Shown: positions 49,251-59,155, counted from the stretch's first letter. The stretch: DNA of 64,000 nt from UBA168 sp011055275 (GCA_046635845.1 JAQQXN010000001.1); one strand, 5' to 3'. Made by a program: numbers and translations. The notes: generated from the letters alone by a model not told the origin.

Positions 49251-50325
49251 TCGGACACCATGGATCGACCCCGTCCTCAGTTAGCAACGATCTGGCAGGA
49301 CATCCTCCTTGGCATGAGTTAACGTAGGGGCACTTGGCGCAGCGCTCTGGAAGCCAGTTCCTGTAAAGAGAGAACCCATTTCTCCAGATTTCTGCTAGGG
49401 AATCTCTTAACGCGTTCCCCTCCTTGAACGCGTCATTCATCAAGAGGTCGCACCCATAAACGTCCCCCTTCCAGTTGATAGCGATGTGCGTTCTACCCGC
49501 AGGGCACGTGAAATACCCCTTTATTGAACTGGCCTCTGCGGCTGCTCTCTCAAATTCGTCTCTGTTGAGGTAGAACCTGAAGCCGTTTAAGGTGACGTGA
49601 GGCGCTTGCTCGGCAACGGACCTTAAGGCTGAGAGAAACTTCTCCCCTCCTTTCTCTTTCGAGAGCGATAACCCCTGTTTTCTTGCGCGACCGAACGGCT
49701 GAACTGCGATGAAATTTACTTCCTTGGCCCCGAGGTCATTTGCTAGATAAATCATTTCAGCAGCGCTTTTGTTCAAGTCCGTTACCGTGGTCGAGATGGA
49801 GATGCTTATGCCGGTTGACGCTGCAATTCTCGCTCCTGCAAGCACCAGATCAAAACGTCCTCTTAGCTCGTTATTTTCCTGGGCCTGGGGAGAGTCAAGG
49901 CTTATCTGCATGGCGTCTAAACCCGAGTTTTTCAGTTCCCTGGCGTTGTTTTCGTTTAACAGCAGGCCGTTTGTGCTTAGGGCCACGTAGAAACCATCAT
50001 CTTTTGCTCTCCTAATTATCCTCGTTATTCCCCTTACGAGCAACGGCTCGCCGCCCAATAGGTAAACGACCTTTACTCCCAGCCCCTTCAGATTATCCAA
50101 CACTTGCATCCACTGGTCTGTCTGGAGTTCGTCGGGCGCACGCTTTCCCGCGTTCACGTAGCACGTCTTGCAGTCCAAATTGCATGCTCTTGTCAGGTAA
50201 AGCGAGGCATCGAGGGGCTGGCTCAGGGTGAGGTGCTGAAGCTCGGGGCCACCCTGAATCGGCAAAATGTGGGTCATGGGCGAGGCCGGGCATTCCGTGA
50301 GAAACGTTCTTAGGTACGATTCCAC
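49201..50325 (-). CDS. Radical SAM protein with SPASM domain
   Basis: The 374-residue protein has the radical SAM cysteines TRACNLDCKTCYVNAG, then the SAM-binding LGGEPLLVRG, STNGLLLNEN and ISLDSPQAQENNELRG. The C-terminal SPASM region provides further cysteines: FTCPAGRTHIAINWKGDVYGC and CAKCPYVNSCQGGCPARS. Such proteins modify peptides or proteins or act late in heme synthesis. No precursor peptide is obvious nearby. A start at ATG 50277 is also possible; GTG 50325 has a TATA-like box about 25 nt upstream. It overlaps the glycoside hydrolase end by 50 bp. Confidence 0.87.
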   Translation of the reverse strand: MESYLRTFLTECPASPMTHILPIQGGPELQHLTLSQPLDASLYLTRACNLDCKTCYVNAGKRAPDELQTDQWMQVLDNLKGLGVKVVYLLGGEPLLVRGITRIIRRAKDDGFYVALSTNGLLLNENNARELKNSGLDAMQISLDSPQAQENNELRGRFDLVLAGARIAASTGISISISTTVTDLNKSAAEMIYLANDLGAKEVNFIAVQPFGRARKQGLSLSKEKGGEKFLSALRSVAEQAPHVTLNGFRFYLNRDEFERAAAEASSIKGYFTCPAGRTHIAINWKGDVYGCDLLMNDAFKEGNALRDSLAEIWRNGFSLYRNWLPERCAKCPYVNSCQGGCPARSLLTEDGVDPWCPINRASHPDRRGKDQPS

Positions 50326-50511
50326 GTGGATTTCCTGTCGTGGCGTAAAAGCTCGTCGAGTTGACCTTAAGATTTCGGCGGCCTCGGTAGCGCTCGGAAG
50401 CAGATTCAGCGTGGTGAGAAAAAAGACGTTGCGCTGGAATTCGTTAATGCATCGTTTTTTACATGGGAGCTAATAATGGTCAAAACGCTTAATAACTAAG
50501 GCATCAAAATA

Positions 50512-50994
50512 TTGAGACATTTGCCCAGGGTCTCGAAGGAAAAATCGTTTGAGCTGGACAGGGAAATAGCGGAAGCGCTCAAGGGGAAAGATAGGATAAA
50601 TTTGTCCAGAATAGCGGATGAGGTTAACATAAGCCTGTCCGCGCTTCATGATAGGGTAAAAAGCCTTGAGGAAAGGGGCATAATACTGGGTTACACAGCG
50701 GTCCTTGAGAAGGAGAAGCTTGGTTTTGGGGCAGCGGCCATACTGATGCTCAACGTGAACTCAGAAAAAGGTGTTGAGAACATAGCGAAGCAGATAGCCT
50801 CAATACCGGAGATAGAAGACGTTTACGAGGTCAGCGGCGAGCCAGATCTAGTCGCCACCGTGTGGGCACCATCTCTCGAGGAGCTCAGGGAGTTCATAAA
50901 CGAGAGGATATCCAAAATTGATGGCGTTGAGGACGTTAATCCCCTGATGCTTCTAAGGGTTTACAAGAAGGCTGGTTTTTCCATAAGGCGATAA
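50512..50994 (+). CDS. Lrp/AsnC-family transcriptional regulator
   Basis: The 160-residue protein has an N-terminal winged helix with INLSRIADEVNISLSALHDRVKSLEERGII, a linker strand LGYTAVLEKEKLGFG, and a C-terminal RAM domain of about 80 residues that senses small molecules and forms octamers. Its target may be the following MFS transporter or the divergent radical SAM gene, but no operator is evident. TTG 50512 follows GCTTAATAA (50487-50495) by about 22 nt. Confidence 0.9.
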   Translation: MRHLPRVSKEKSFELDREIAEALKGKDRINLSRIADEVNISLSALHDRVKSLEERGIILGYTAVLEKEKLGFGAAAILMLNVNSEKGVENIAKQIASIPEIEDVYEVSGEPDLVATVWAPSLEELREFINERISKIDGVEDVNPLMLLRVYKKAGFSIRR

Positions 50995-51063
50995 CGCTTA
51001 TATACTGCTATTCGATATCGATTTAGCGATAGCTTTTGAAATCCGTGACGGAGGCGTTACCTT

Positions 51064-52260
51064 ATGGATGATGATGTGTCTAAGAGAAACGTCGTCCTAT
51101 TGTTCGTTTCAAGAGCTCTCAGGAGCTTTGCAGCTGGCTTTATGGGTGTCATCATAGGCCTTTATCTACTTCACGTGATGGGCATGAGTCCCGTTGTCAT
51201 AGGCGCATTGTTCGCGGTTGGTGCCATATCAACTCCGGCCATGTCGCTGGCCGTGGGCAGGCTAGGAGACGTTTACGGGAGGAAGATAGTGCTCATCCTC
51301 GATATGCTTGCACTTCCGCTGGGCATCGCTATATTGCTGACTTCCAAGAACCTATACCTTCTTGGGCTATCCATGGCCATAGGTGGCTTTGGAATGGCCG
51401 GGGGGCTCGTGGGGGGTGGCGTGGGCGCATCTGTGGCCCCGGTGCTGACGGCGTTGCTCGCCGAGAATACCGATGAAAAGAACAGGACAAAGGTTTACTC
51501 TTTGAACAGCCAGATCAACACTTTTGCTGGGGCCGCAGGGGCGGCCATAATCTCTTTTATGAACTATAGGCAGTTGTTCGAGTTTGGTCTTGTGCTCAGC
51601 CTGCTTTCCGTTCTCGTGGTGCTTCCGCTGAAAGAGCGGTTCAGCAGGCCCATTCAAGGTCAAGCCAGGACGGCGCAGCTTAGCGAAAGCGACAAGAAGT
51701 TCATAAAGATATTTGCGTACACGGGGTTGCTTAACGGTGCGGGCATGGGGCTCATAAGTCCTTTCCTTCCCATAATATTTAACCAGTTCTTTGGAATGAC
51801 CAATTCTCAGATAGGGTTCCTCATGAGCGCCGGAGGGATAATCAGTGGTATCGCTTTTTCGTTTACTCCATACTTGGCGAGGCGCATGGGCCTTGTCAAC
51901 CTCATAGTCGTCACGAGGGGACTAGCTTCTGCGCTTACTTTTATGATACCGTTCTCACCGTCCTCGGTCTTGGCCTCAGCTTTCTATCTAATTTCAACGC
52001 CCATTAGGATGGTCTCGATTCCCGCGCAATCTTCTCTGCAGATGAGCCTGATAGGAGAGGGTAGCAGGTCAACAGCTAGCGGGCTAAACCAGGCTGCTAG
52101 ACAATTCCCTCAGGCGGTTTCCACGCTTGTGGCTGGTGTTCTCATAAGCATCATGCCGCTTTACGTCCCATTTGCCCTGGCCACCGCATTCAACTACACA
52201 AACGTTTACCTGTACGAAAGGTTCTTCTCGAAGTTGCCAGGGGCGAAGAGGGCAGTATAG
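51064..52260 (+). CDS. Major facilitator superfamily transporter
   Basis: The 398-residue protein has about twelve membrane helices, with the MFS motif GRLGDVYGRKIVL between helices 2 and 3 and a glycine-rich stretch GGLVGGGVGASVAP in helix 5. The second half begins TAQLSESDKKFIKI. It lies just after the Lrp-type regulator, which may control it. Substrate is unknown; drug or metabolite efflux is typical for this type. Confidence 0.84.
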   Translation: MDDDVSKRNVVLLFVSRALRSFAAGFMGVIIGLYLLHVMGMSPVVIGALFAVGAISTPAMSLAVGRLGDVYGRKIVLILDMLALPLGIAILLTSKNLYLLGLSMAIGGFGMAGGLVGGGVGASVAPVLTALLAENTDEKNRTKVYSLNSQINTFAGAAGAAIISFMNYRQLFEFGLVLSLLSVLVVLPLKERFSRPIQGQARTAQLSESDKKFIKIFAYTGLLNGAGMGLISPFLPIIFNQFFGMTNSQIGFLMSAGGIISGIAFSFTPYLARRMGLVNLIVVTRGLASALTFMIPFSPSSVLASAFYLISTPIRMVSIPAQSSLQMSLIGEGSRSTASGLNQAARQFPQAVSTLVAGVLISIMPLYVPFALATAFNYTNVYLYERFFSKLPGAKRAV

Positions 52261-52313
52261 GCAGCGCTAGCGGGGATCAGGTAAGGTTATAACCGCTTGT
52301 GTAACGAAATATC

Positions 52314-53690
52314 GTGATAAGGGCTTCGATTTACTACGATAAGGGCACCATAGTCATAGCAGGGGGATTTCCGGTGCCCTACGCAAGCTCCGATCCCAGA
52401 GGGGAGCGGCAAAGGGCTCAGGCCATGTACTACAGGGATACGCTGGAGTATCTTCGTAGGAGCGAGGCAGAAGTCGAAGATCACGTGATGGACCCAATAC
52501 CGCTTCCTCTGGTTACCGCTCGCACGAAGCTGAGGTCCTATCAGGAGCAGGCACTTAGGAGGTGGATTGATGCCGGTAAGAGGGGCGTTGTGGTGTTGCC
52601 TACTGGAGCTGGAAAGACTCTCGTTGCCGTTAAGGCCATTGAGACAATAGGGCTCTCGGCACTTGTCGTAGTTCCTACCCTTGACCTCATGCTACAGTGG
52701 AAGGGGGTGCTGGAACAAGAGCTGGGACTTCAGGTCGGAGCCATAGGAGGAGAATACGACGACTTAAGGGCAGTAACCGTGATAACTTACGACTCAGCCT
52801 ACCTAAGGGCCAGCGAACTGGGTAACAAGTTCTTCCTTTTGATTTTTGACGAGTGCCACCACCTGCCATCGGAGGGTTACAGGCAGATAGCAGAGATGTT
52901 CGCGTCCCCTTACAGGTTGGGTCTCACGGCAACGCCGGAAAGGGAGGATGGTCTGGAGAAGCTGTTGCCAACCCTAATAGGTGGGATAGTTTACAGGCTC
53001 TCTCCAGATAGCTTAGCTGGAAAATACCTCTCGGATTACGAGATCACAAGGGTGACCGTGAACCTTACCCCAGAGGAGAGGGAAAACTACGAGAGAAATG
53101 AGGCCATATTCAGAAGCTATCTCAAAAAGAAAAGGATATATTCATGGGGCCCTAACGCTTTCCTTAGGCTCATAATGCTTAGCAACTCAGACAAGGAGGC
53201 TAGGGAAGCCCTTCTCGCCAGGAACAGGGCCATGCAGATCGCTTTCAACAGCGAGGCTAAGCTAAAGGCCTTAGAGCAGATACTTCGCGATAATCCCGAA
53301 GACAAGGTCATAATATTCACTCAGTACAACGACCTGGTTTACGAAATCTCAAGGAGATTTCTTATCCCTTTCATTACATACAAGACCGGCGACGAGGAAA
53401 GGGATGCCGTACTCAAGGGCTTTAAGGAGGGCACTTACAAGGCCATAGTCGCTTCGAAGGTCCTTGATGAGGGAGTCGACGTGCCCGAAGCATCGCTTGG
53501 AGTCATATTGAGCGGTAGCGGTAGCAGGAGGGAGTTCGTACAGAGGTTGGGAAGGCTTTTGCGCAAGAGGGAGGGCAAGGTGGCCAGACTCATAGAAATA
53601 GTCTCGGGCGGGACGAGCGAGGTCAGGGTAAGCGCCAGACGCAAGAGGGCTGATGGTACACGCGATTGGAGCCAGGAGGAGGGGATTTGA
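52314..53690 (+). CDS. xpb: XPB/Rad25-type DNA helicase
   Basis: This is a 458-residue superfamily 2 helicase. It has motif I VVLPTGAGKTLVAVKAIE, motif II LLIFDECHHLP (DECH), motif III GLTATPERED, motif V VLDEGVDVPEA and motif VI EFVQRLGRLLRKREGK, with a short damage-recognition-like N-domain. It opens DNA in repair together with the nuclease Bax1, whose gene overlaps its end by 38 bp. Length agrees with archaeal XPB. Confidence 0.95.
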   Translation: MIRASIYYDKGTIVIAGGFPVPYASSDPRGERQRAQAMYYRDTLEYLRRSEAEVEDHVMDPIPLPLVTARTKLRSYQEQALRRWIDAGKRGVVVLPTGAGKTLVAVKAIETIGLSALVVVPTLDLMLQWKGVLEQELGLQVGAIGGEYDDLRAVTVITYDSAYLRASELGNKFFLLIFDECHHLPSEGYRQIAEMFASPYRLGLTATPEREDGLEKLLPTLIGGIVYRLSPDSLAGKYLSDYEITRVTVNLTPEERENYERNEAIFRSYLKKKRIYSWGPNAFLRLIMLSNSDKEAREALLARNRAMQIAFNSEAKLKALEQILRDNPEDKVIIFTQYNDLVYEISRRFLIPFITYKTGDEERDAVLKGFKEGTYKAIVASKVLDEGVDVPEASLGVILSGSGSRREFVQRLGRLLRKREGKVARLIEIVSGGTSEVRVSARRKRADGTRDWSQEEGI

Positions 53691-55203
53691 GCTGTTCCAG
53701 AGTTCCTTGGTAAGAGCTAGCGTCCTTGGAGGTAAGATATATCCAAAGTTCATGAAGCTTGAGGGGCATGACGTCGAGGTTGCTCAAGCCATAATAGATA
53801 CCTACTCTTCAATGGTCGGCATGAGGAAGGGGATGCTTGATGAGGCGCTCAGAGAACTTGAGGCCGGCCGGGACTATAAGCTCATAAGGGGCCTGTCCGC
53901 TCTGCTCGACCGCAGGTGCCGGTTTTCAAGCACCGCGACGCTCGATCCCGTCAAGACCAGGGCCATGGTCTTCGCCATGGCTTCAGGAAGGTACCTCGAG
54001 AGGGAAACGGTGATGGCAGAGGCCGCCCAGCGCCTTGGCGTAACGGTGCAGGAACTCGAGGAAAGCCTTTGGTCGGACTTGGAGGAGAACGTGGTGCTTA
54101 TTGACTTTCAGCAAATAGATGCGGCATCGCTCGTGAAGCAGTACAACCTCTCTCTGGCTCAAACTCTTTTGCTCAGGTCTGCCTCCATGACCTTCTCGGT
54201 TTCGGATCACTGGAAGGAGATATTCAGGGCGATAAAGTGGTTAGGGCTGATGTATTTCGCGGAGTCTCGGGGGCAAATCATGAGCGTCGAGGTTATGGGA
54301 CCCCTTTCCCTCACTAAGCTTACCGATAGGTACGGATCTTCCATGGCTAAATTGTTCGAGCAAATAGCGCGTTGCAACTCGTGGAACGTGAGTGCCGACG
54401 TCGTTTCCCCGAACAAGCAGCGGATGTACAAGCTGGAGCTCAGCTCCGAAAGGCACGGGAGCCTTTTGTACTCGGAGGCTTGGAGCGAAAACCCGTTTGA
54501 CAGCGAGGCCGAGAGAAGGTTCTATGAAGACTTTGTATCGGTTAACACGGGATGGGAGATCGTCAGGGAGCCCGCGCCCGTAAAGGTCGGGTCGCACGTC
54601 TTCATACCCGATTTTGGCCTGAGCAAGTATGGCCATACGGTCTATCTTGAAATAGTGGGCTTCTGGACACCCTCTTACCTGAAGGCAAAGCAGGAAAAGC
54701 TCCGCGAGGCGCGCGACTTGGACATGATAATCGCGGTCGATGAGGAACTTGGACCCGTTGTTCTCAGCGGTGATCACGTGATAAAGTTCAAAAATAGGGT
54801 TCCTGTAGACGAGGTGGTGCGTTACCTGAAGGCAAGGGAAAGGGGGCTTCTACAGGCCACGGTTAAGGAGGCTAGCCTTAGGGTCAGGCCTTGGGGCGAC
54901 GTGGTAAAGCTCGACGAGCTTGCAGAAAGGAACGGGCTTCCCGCTGAGGTACTGATGGAAGTCATAACGAAAGATGGGATAGCCGGTTACAGGGTTTTGG
55001 GCGAGGAGATCGTGAGGGAGGAATTCATAAAGCAGCTTGAAGGCGAGCTCGGTGACCTCGATGGTAGGCCTTACCTTGAGGTTGAGGCATTTCTCGACAA
55101 GAAGGGGATCAAGAGTTGCGACGCGTTTTTGAGGGCGCTGGGCTACAAGGTCGTGTGGCGGTCGCTGGATCCCGGTGACGCGAGGGTACTGAGGAGAACA
55201 TGA
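53653..55203 (+). CDS. bax1: Bax1-type endonuclease (DUF790), XPB partner
   Basis: The 516-residue protein begins, after some leader residues, SSLVRASVLGGKIYPKFM, which is the start region of Bax1. The middle carries a nuclease core (PD-(D/E)XK-like): the stretch ENPFDSEAERRFYEDF followed by HVFIPDFGLSKYG and VYLEIVGFWTPSYLKAK, giving E, D, E-x-x, K residues. It is a structure-specific nuclease that cuts bubble DNA with XPB. The start could be ATG 53653, inside the XPB gene, or TTG 53707. Confidence 0.92.
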   Translation: MVHAIGARRRGFELFQSSLVRASVLGGKIYPKFMKLEGHDVEVAQAIIDTYSSMVGMRKGMLDEALRELEAGRDYKLIRGLSALLDRRCRFSSTATLDPVKTRAMVFAMASGRYLERETVMAEAAQRLGVTVQELEESLWSDLEENVVLIDFQQIDAASLVKQYNLSLAQTLLLRSASMTFSVSDHWKEIFRAIKWLGLMYFAESRGQIMSVEVMGPLSLTKLTDRYGSSMAKLFEQIARCNSWNVSADVVSPNKQRMYKLELSSERHGSLLYSEAWSENPFDSEAERRFYEDFVSVNTGWEIVREPAPVKVGSHVFIPDFGLSKYGHTVYLEIVGFWTPSYLKAKQEKLREARDLDMIIAVDEELGPVVLSGDHVIKFKNRVPVDEVVRYLKARERGLLQATVKEASLRVRPWGDVVKLDELAERNGLPAEVLMEVITKDGIAGYRVLGEEIVREEFIKQLEGELGDLDGRPYLEVEAFLDKKGIKSCDAFLRALGYKVVWRSLDPGDARVLRRT

Positions 55204-55254
55204 CGCATTGAGAAGGACTTCGCATAGGTATAAATAACGCGGCTCGTTTAGTTC

Positions 55255-55959
55255 ATGCAGGCGCTAGTTTTGGCAGGGGGAAAGGGGCTAAGGCTCAGAC
55301 CCCTAACCGAGAACGTACCTAAGTGCCTGGTAGACGTCGGTGGAAAGCCCATATTAATGCACATATTTGGCTGGTTCGCCAAGCACGGCATTGATGAGGT
55401 CGTGCTTGCCGTGGGTTACAAGCACGAGGCGGTTAGCGACTTCCTTAGGGTCCACGGTGATGAGATACCCATGCGCGTCGCATTGTCCGTTGAGGATACT
55501 CCTCTGGGAACTGGTGGGGGAATAAAAAACGCGGCGCGGAGAGGCCTCATAAAGGGGGATTTCGTTGTTGTAAACGGTGACGTGATAACTGACGCTGATC
55601 TCTCATATATGATCAAGGTGTTTTATGAGAAAAAAGCTCAGGGAGTAAAGGCGGTTATGGCGCTGCGCAAAGAAAGGAGCCCTTACGGCGTGGCTCTTGT
55701 GGACGGAAATTTGATCATACATTCGTTTGAGGAGAAGCCCGAGCTTCAGGATGTATGGATAAATGCGGGTATATACGTTATGGCAAGCGACGTCGTCAAC
55801 ATGCTCCCGGACTCTGGGGACATCGAAAAGTGCCTGTTTCCGAAGCTAGCTTGGGAGCATAAGCTGGCTGGCATCAAGATAAACGGATACTGGAGAAGTG
55901 TGGACTCCTTAAAGGACATAGAAGAGGTCAATGGCGAGCTCAAGCGGGCTGAGAGCTGA
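55255..55959 (+). CDS. Sugar-1-phosphate nucleotidyltransferase
   Basis: The 234-residue enzyme has the nucleotidyl-transferase signature QALVLAGGKGLRLRPLTENVPKC, and further VNGDVITDADLS, FEEKPELQDVWINAGIYV and YWRSVDSL. It activates a sugar 1-phosphate (mannose or glucose) to an NDP-sugar. It lacks the left-handed beta-helix found in GlmU. TATA-like TATAAATAA (55229-55237) lies about 22 nt before ATG 55255. It converges on a lipid-linked polysaccharide flippase, so it probably feeds glycan synthesis. Confidence 0.91.
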   Translation: MQALVLAGGKGLRLRPLTENVPKCLVDVGGKPILMHIFGWFAKHGIDEVVLAVGYKHEAVSDFLRVHGDEIPMRVALSVEDTPLGTGGGIKNAARRGLIKGDFVVVNGDVITDADLSYMIKVFYEKKAQGVKAVMALRKERSPYGVALVDGNLIIHSFEEKPELQDVWINAGIYVMASDVVNMLPDSGDIEKCLFPKLAWEHKLAGIKINGYWRSVDSLKDIEEVNGELKRAES

Positions 55960-57499
55960 GCTCTTCTTCGCGTACCCTTAAAAAAGATAGCAAATGCTCA
56001 AGGATTCCCCGGGTTCCGGCAGGGACTATTTGCTCTATGAGCTTTGCATCGCTCTCGTCAAGCGGCCTTAGTTCTCTCATCATCAGCAGCCAGACGGCGG
56101 CCCCGAGAAGGACGTAAACGGGTATGAAGATGACTGATCTAAGTGCGATCTCGCATCCCATTACGATCGCCCCCATGCCCAGCGATGAAAGCCATGACTT
56201 CCAAGCGGCCGTGGCGTCAAATCCAAATACGCCTGCCCTCGCGGCGTAATACGCCATTACCCCAAAGTATGCCACTGATGACGACGAAAGCCCAAGCGCG
56301 GCCCCCTCTATGCCGAGAGGTCCTATGAGGGCAGCAGATATGGCGACGTTCGCAGCAAGGGATGCGGCGGATCCCACGAGGATCTTGTGAGATTTTCCTT
56401 GCGCCAAAAGCGCGTTCGCGTATATGCCGCCGGGGAGCGATATCGCCGATAGGATCAGCACGGTGGCCAGCGGTACCGTGCCCGCCGTGTACTCACCTGT
56501 CCCGAAAAGCGAAAGGACCGGATAAGCGATCACGCTGGCCCCGATTGCAAGGGGAACGAACGCCACGGTCATGTACTTGACCGTCAGCCTTACCACGAGC
56601 TTCATGCGCTTGGCGTCGTTCCGGCCAAACAACCCGGAAAGGTAGGGATAGGTAACGCTGAGCGCGGCTGAGAGAAGCGATGTTATCACCCCAGAGGAGG
56701 ATATGGCTATGTTGTAAATGCCTAAGGAGCTTAGGGTGCTGAGGAAAAGGACCACGTACCTATCTATTAGGCTTGAGCCGTACGACACTATGTTAGAGGC
56801 ATAAAGCGGAATCCCGTATCTTATCATGGGCTTTACCTCGATCCTTCTCGCCCTTCCCTTGAGGTACGGTACCGAAAGGGCAGCGAAAGCCATCAAGAAC
56901 GCGAGGTTTGTGGCCGTCCAGGCGATTATGACGCCGGTGAGAGATCTCATCTTCCAAAGCGTGATTAGGGCAAGCATGTAATAGCAGGTGAAGTAAACCG
57001 AATTTATCATGGAGTATAGCCTGAACTTCTGATGGGCAACGAGCAGGCCCGAGAAGAAGGCAGACAGCAAGCCAAAAAACACCGAAAACGAGAAGTAGCG
57101 AAGAAGAAAGGCCTGATTCTCGCTCTTTAAGAAGTAGTAAGACAGCGGCCCCGCTAGGAAGTATATGAATGCAAAGACCGCCATGGATATGGCAAGACCA
57201 GCCGCCACTAGCAACCTAGCCACGAACACCGAGGCCTCTTTTTCTCCCCTGGCTTCATACATAGGTATGTAGCGCTGGACAACCGAAGGTACCGAAAAGG
57301 TGAGCAAAGTGGATGCCAAGCTCGAAAGCAGGTAAAGCGATGACACCTCGCCAACAAAGGACGGTGACGTGACCTTGGTGGCGTAGTACCAGAAAACGAA
57401 GCCGGAAAGCGCCGTTATGATGCTCTGGCCGTAAAGGAAAGCGGAACTGTGGGCGACATGCCTAGCTGCAGCGTCACCGTATATGTCGCCCGAGCTCAA
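55940..57499 (-). CDS. Polysaccharide flippase (Wzx / MATE-like exporter)
   Basis: The 519-residue protein has about fourteen membrane helices and the MVF/MOP superfamily features: GQSIITALSGFVFWYYATKV, GEVSSLYLLSSL, VQRYIPMYEA and RYGIPLYASNIVSYGSSLIDRYV. It would flip lipid-linked oligosaccharide for surface glycan or protein glycosylation. The start is TTG 57499. It converges on the nucleotidyltransferase gene, overlapping 20 bp. Confidence 0.9.
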   Translation of the reverse strand: MSSGDIYGDAAARHVAHSSAFLYGQSIITALSGFVFWYYATKVTSPSFVGEVSSLYLLSSLASTLLTFSVPSVVQRYIPMYEARGEKEASVFVARLLVAAGLAISMAVFAFIYFLAGPLSYYFLKSENQAFLLRYFSFSVFFGLLSAFFSGLLVAHQKFRLYSMINSVYFTCYYMLALITLWKMRSLTGVIIAWTATNLAFLMAFAALSVPYLKGRARRIEVKPMIRYGIPLYASNIVSYGSSLIDRYVVLFLSTLSSLGIYNIAISSSGVITSLLSAALSVTYPYLSGLFGRNDAKRMKLVVRLTVKYMTVAFVPLAIGASVIAYPVLSLFGTGEYTAGTVPLATVLILSAISLPGGIYANALLAQGKSHKILVGSAASLAANVAISAALIGPLGIEGAALGLSSSSVAYFGVMAYYAARAGVFGFDATAAWKSWLSSLGMGAIVMGCEIALRSVIFIPVYVLLGAAVWLLMMRELRPLDESDAKLIEQIVPAGTRGILEHLLSFLRVREEELSSQPA

Positions 57500-57610
57500 C
57501 TTACGTTTTAAGGTTAGGTTGTAATAAACGTTTTTAATTTTTCTGAGGACGTAATCGCTAAGGGATGCGCCTTCGCACGTTGGTACAAGCGCGCAAATGA
57601 TTTAAGCTCC

Positions 57611-58285
57611 TTACGCGTCGAGACCAGCGAGCTTCTTTGCCGTGTTCACTGCGGCATCGAGCATATCCTCAGTCAGCCTGCCAGTGTTTGTGTTCTGCCT
57701 GCTTGGGTGATAGGAGCAGACGATCTTTCCCTGAGGTGATTCGAATATCTTGCCATGCGCGAACTTTTGTCTCTTCATTCCCACGGCATCTGCCAGGCCG
57801 TTAAGGGCTATGGATCCCAGAGCCAAAAAAGCCCTTGGCTTTACAAGCCTTATCTCCTCTATCAGGTATGGCCTGCAGTTGGCTATTTCTTGAGGCGTTG
57901 GCTTGTTGGCGGGAGGAGCGCACCTTACCACGGCGGTCACGTAAACACCCTTGAGCTCAAGCCCATCGTCAGCGCGCTCGCTTGTGGGCTTGTTTGCAAG
58001 CCCTGCCTTGTAAAGCGCTCTCATAAGCCATGCGCCTGAGCTGTCGCCGGTGAACATCCTTCCAGTCCTATTTCCTCCATGGGCAGCTGGCGCGAGCCCC
58101 ACTATCATAAGGCTTGCGTTCTTATCCCCAAAGCCGGGCAAGGGCTTTCCCCAGTACGTCCAACTTGCAAACTCCCTCTTCTTGGTTTTGGCAACCTCTT
58201 CTCTGTAAGCGACAAGCCTTGGGCATAGTCTACAGCTTATTATTTGGTCGTTGAGCTTTTTCCACTCGCTGTCTACTTTCGCCAC
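57611..58285 (-). CDS. udgB: Uracil-DNA glycosylase, family 5 (UDGb)
   Basis: The 224-residue repair enzyme has motif 1 GLAPAAHGGNRTGRMFTGD and motif 3 HPSRQNTNTGRLT, both diagnostic of family 5, and iron-sulfur cysteines in SCRLCPRLVA plus two later. It removes uracil and some other deaminated bases. Motif 1 lacks the catalytic polar residue of other UDG families, as usual for UDGb. Its start overlaps the end of the upstream reductase-like gene by 56 nt. Confidence 0.95.
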   Translation of the reverse strand: MAKVDSEWKKLNDQIISCRLCPRLVAYREEVAKTKKREFASWTYWGKPLPGFGDKNASLMIVGLAPAAHGGNRTGRMFTGDSSGAWLMRALYKAGLANKPTSERADDGLELKGVYVTAVVRCAPPANKPTPQEIANCRPYLIEEIRLVKPRAFLALGSIALNGLADAVGMKRQKFAHGKIFESPQGKIVCSYHPSRQNTNTGRLTEDMLDAAVNTAKKLAGLDA

Positions 58286-59099
58286 TTTTTTTCACCCGTT
58301 CAACTAGCCTGGAGATGCCTTGCTGAAGCTCGATAGTAGGCAGCCATTGTAGGTTTTCGTAAGCAAAGCGCGGATCAGGCCTGTGACTTGAGGGCTTTGC
58401 CTTTTCCTGTGATATCTTCGAACTTGAGCCAAGCATCTTCCTTGCCGTCTTCAACAGTTCCTCCCTGCCAATCTTTTGACCCATGAAGTCCACGGCGCGC
58501 CCCGGCATTTCGCTTCCCTCGTATTGCATCAACTTCATTAACCCACTTACCGCATCCCCTACGTGTACGGGAAATACCTCGTCCCCTTCAACGGATAGGT
58601 CTTCGCCTGCTAGCATCGACTTAAGCGCCTCGTAAAGCCAGCCGTAGCTTGACCCATAAACGCAGTAAAACCTTGCCACCCTGACGTCGACGCCCTTCTC
58701 CCGAGCATAGGAAGCGGATAGAGCTTCTATGAAGGCGATCGAGCTCGCGGCTGCGGAGGCCATTTCCCCTTTCCCGCAGATCATCGCGTAGTCTATGCCT
58801 ATCACGGACCGAGCGCGCTTCACGTATGCTAGTCTGAGAACGTTAAGCGTCCCCAGCGAGTTTTTCAGCATGGCCTCTACCGGATGCAACTCGTCGCAGT
58901 CCAAGTCAAGGTGGTATATCTGGTCTATCTTTGAATCAACGTGATGAAGGTTCAGTATGTCCTCCTGCACGATGATGCCTTGACCAGCACGGAGCCCAGA
59001 CCTCGGGCCCACGAGAAACAGCTCATGTCCTTGCGTGCGGAGGGAGTCTATCAGGCTTTGGGCCAAGGGATGGGATGCGCCGGTGACCAGAACCTTCAT
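58230..59099 (-). CDS. NAD-dependent epimerase/dehydratase-like protein
   Basis: From ATG 59099 the protein starts MKVLVTGASHPLAQSLIDSL, a Rossmann fold with a degenerate glycine pattern (GASHPLA instead of GxxGxxG). It keeps ASSIAFIEALSASYAREKGV (with the catalytic Tyr-x-x-x-Lys replaced by Y-A-R-E-K), VARFYCVYG and FPVHVGDAVSGLM. It belongs to extended SDRs such as sugar nucleotide epimerases, though an active site is not certain. The frame is open to 59159, overlapping thiI. It ends inside the UDG gene. Confidence 0.78.
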   Translation of the reverse strand: MKVLVTGASHPLAQSLIDSLRTQGHELFLVGPRSGLRAGQGIIVQEDILNLHHVDSKIDQIYHLDLDCDELHPVEAMLKNSLGTLNVLRLAYVKRARSVIGIDYAMICGKGEMASAAASSIAFIEALSASYAREKGVDVRVARFYCVYGSSYGWLYEALKSMLAGEDLSVEGDEVFPVHVGDAVSGLMKLMQYEGSEMPGRAVDFMGQKIGREELLKTARKMLGSSSKISQEKAKPSSHRPDPRFAYENLQWLPTIELQQGISRLVERVKKSGESRQRVEKAQRPNNKL

Positions 59100-59155
59100 G
59101 ATTACCCATCGGGCGACGCTTTTTATGGCTGTCCCGGCTTTCGTCCCACTTTTCC

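Noticed and set aside
54241..54777. 178-codon open frame on the minus strand
   Set aside because: It is antisense to the Bax1 gene, which has clear motifs on the plus strand.
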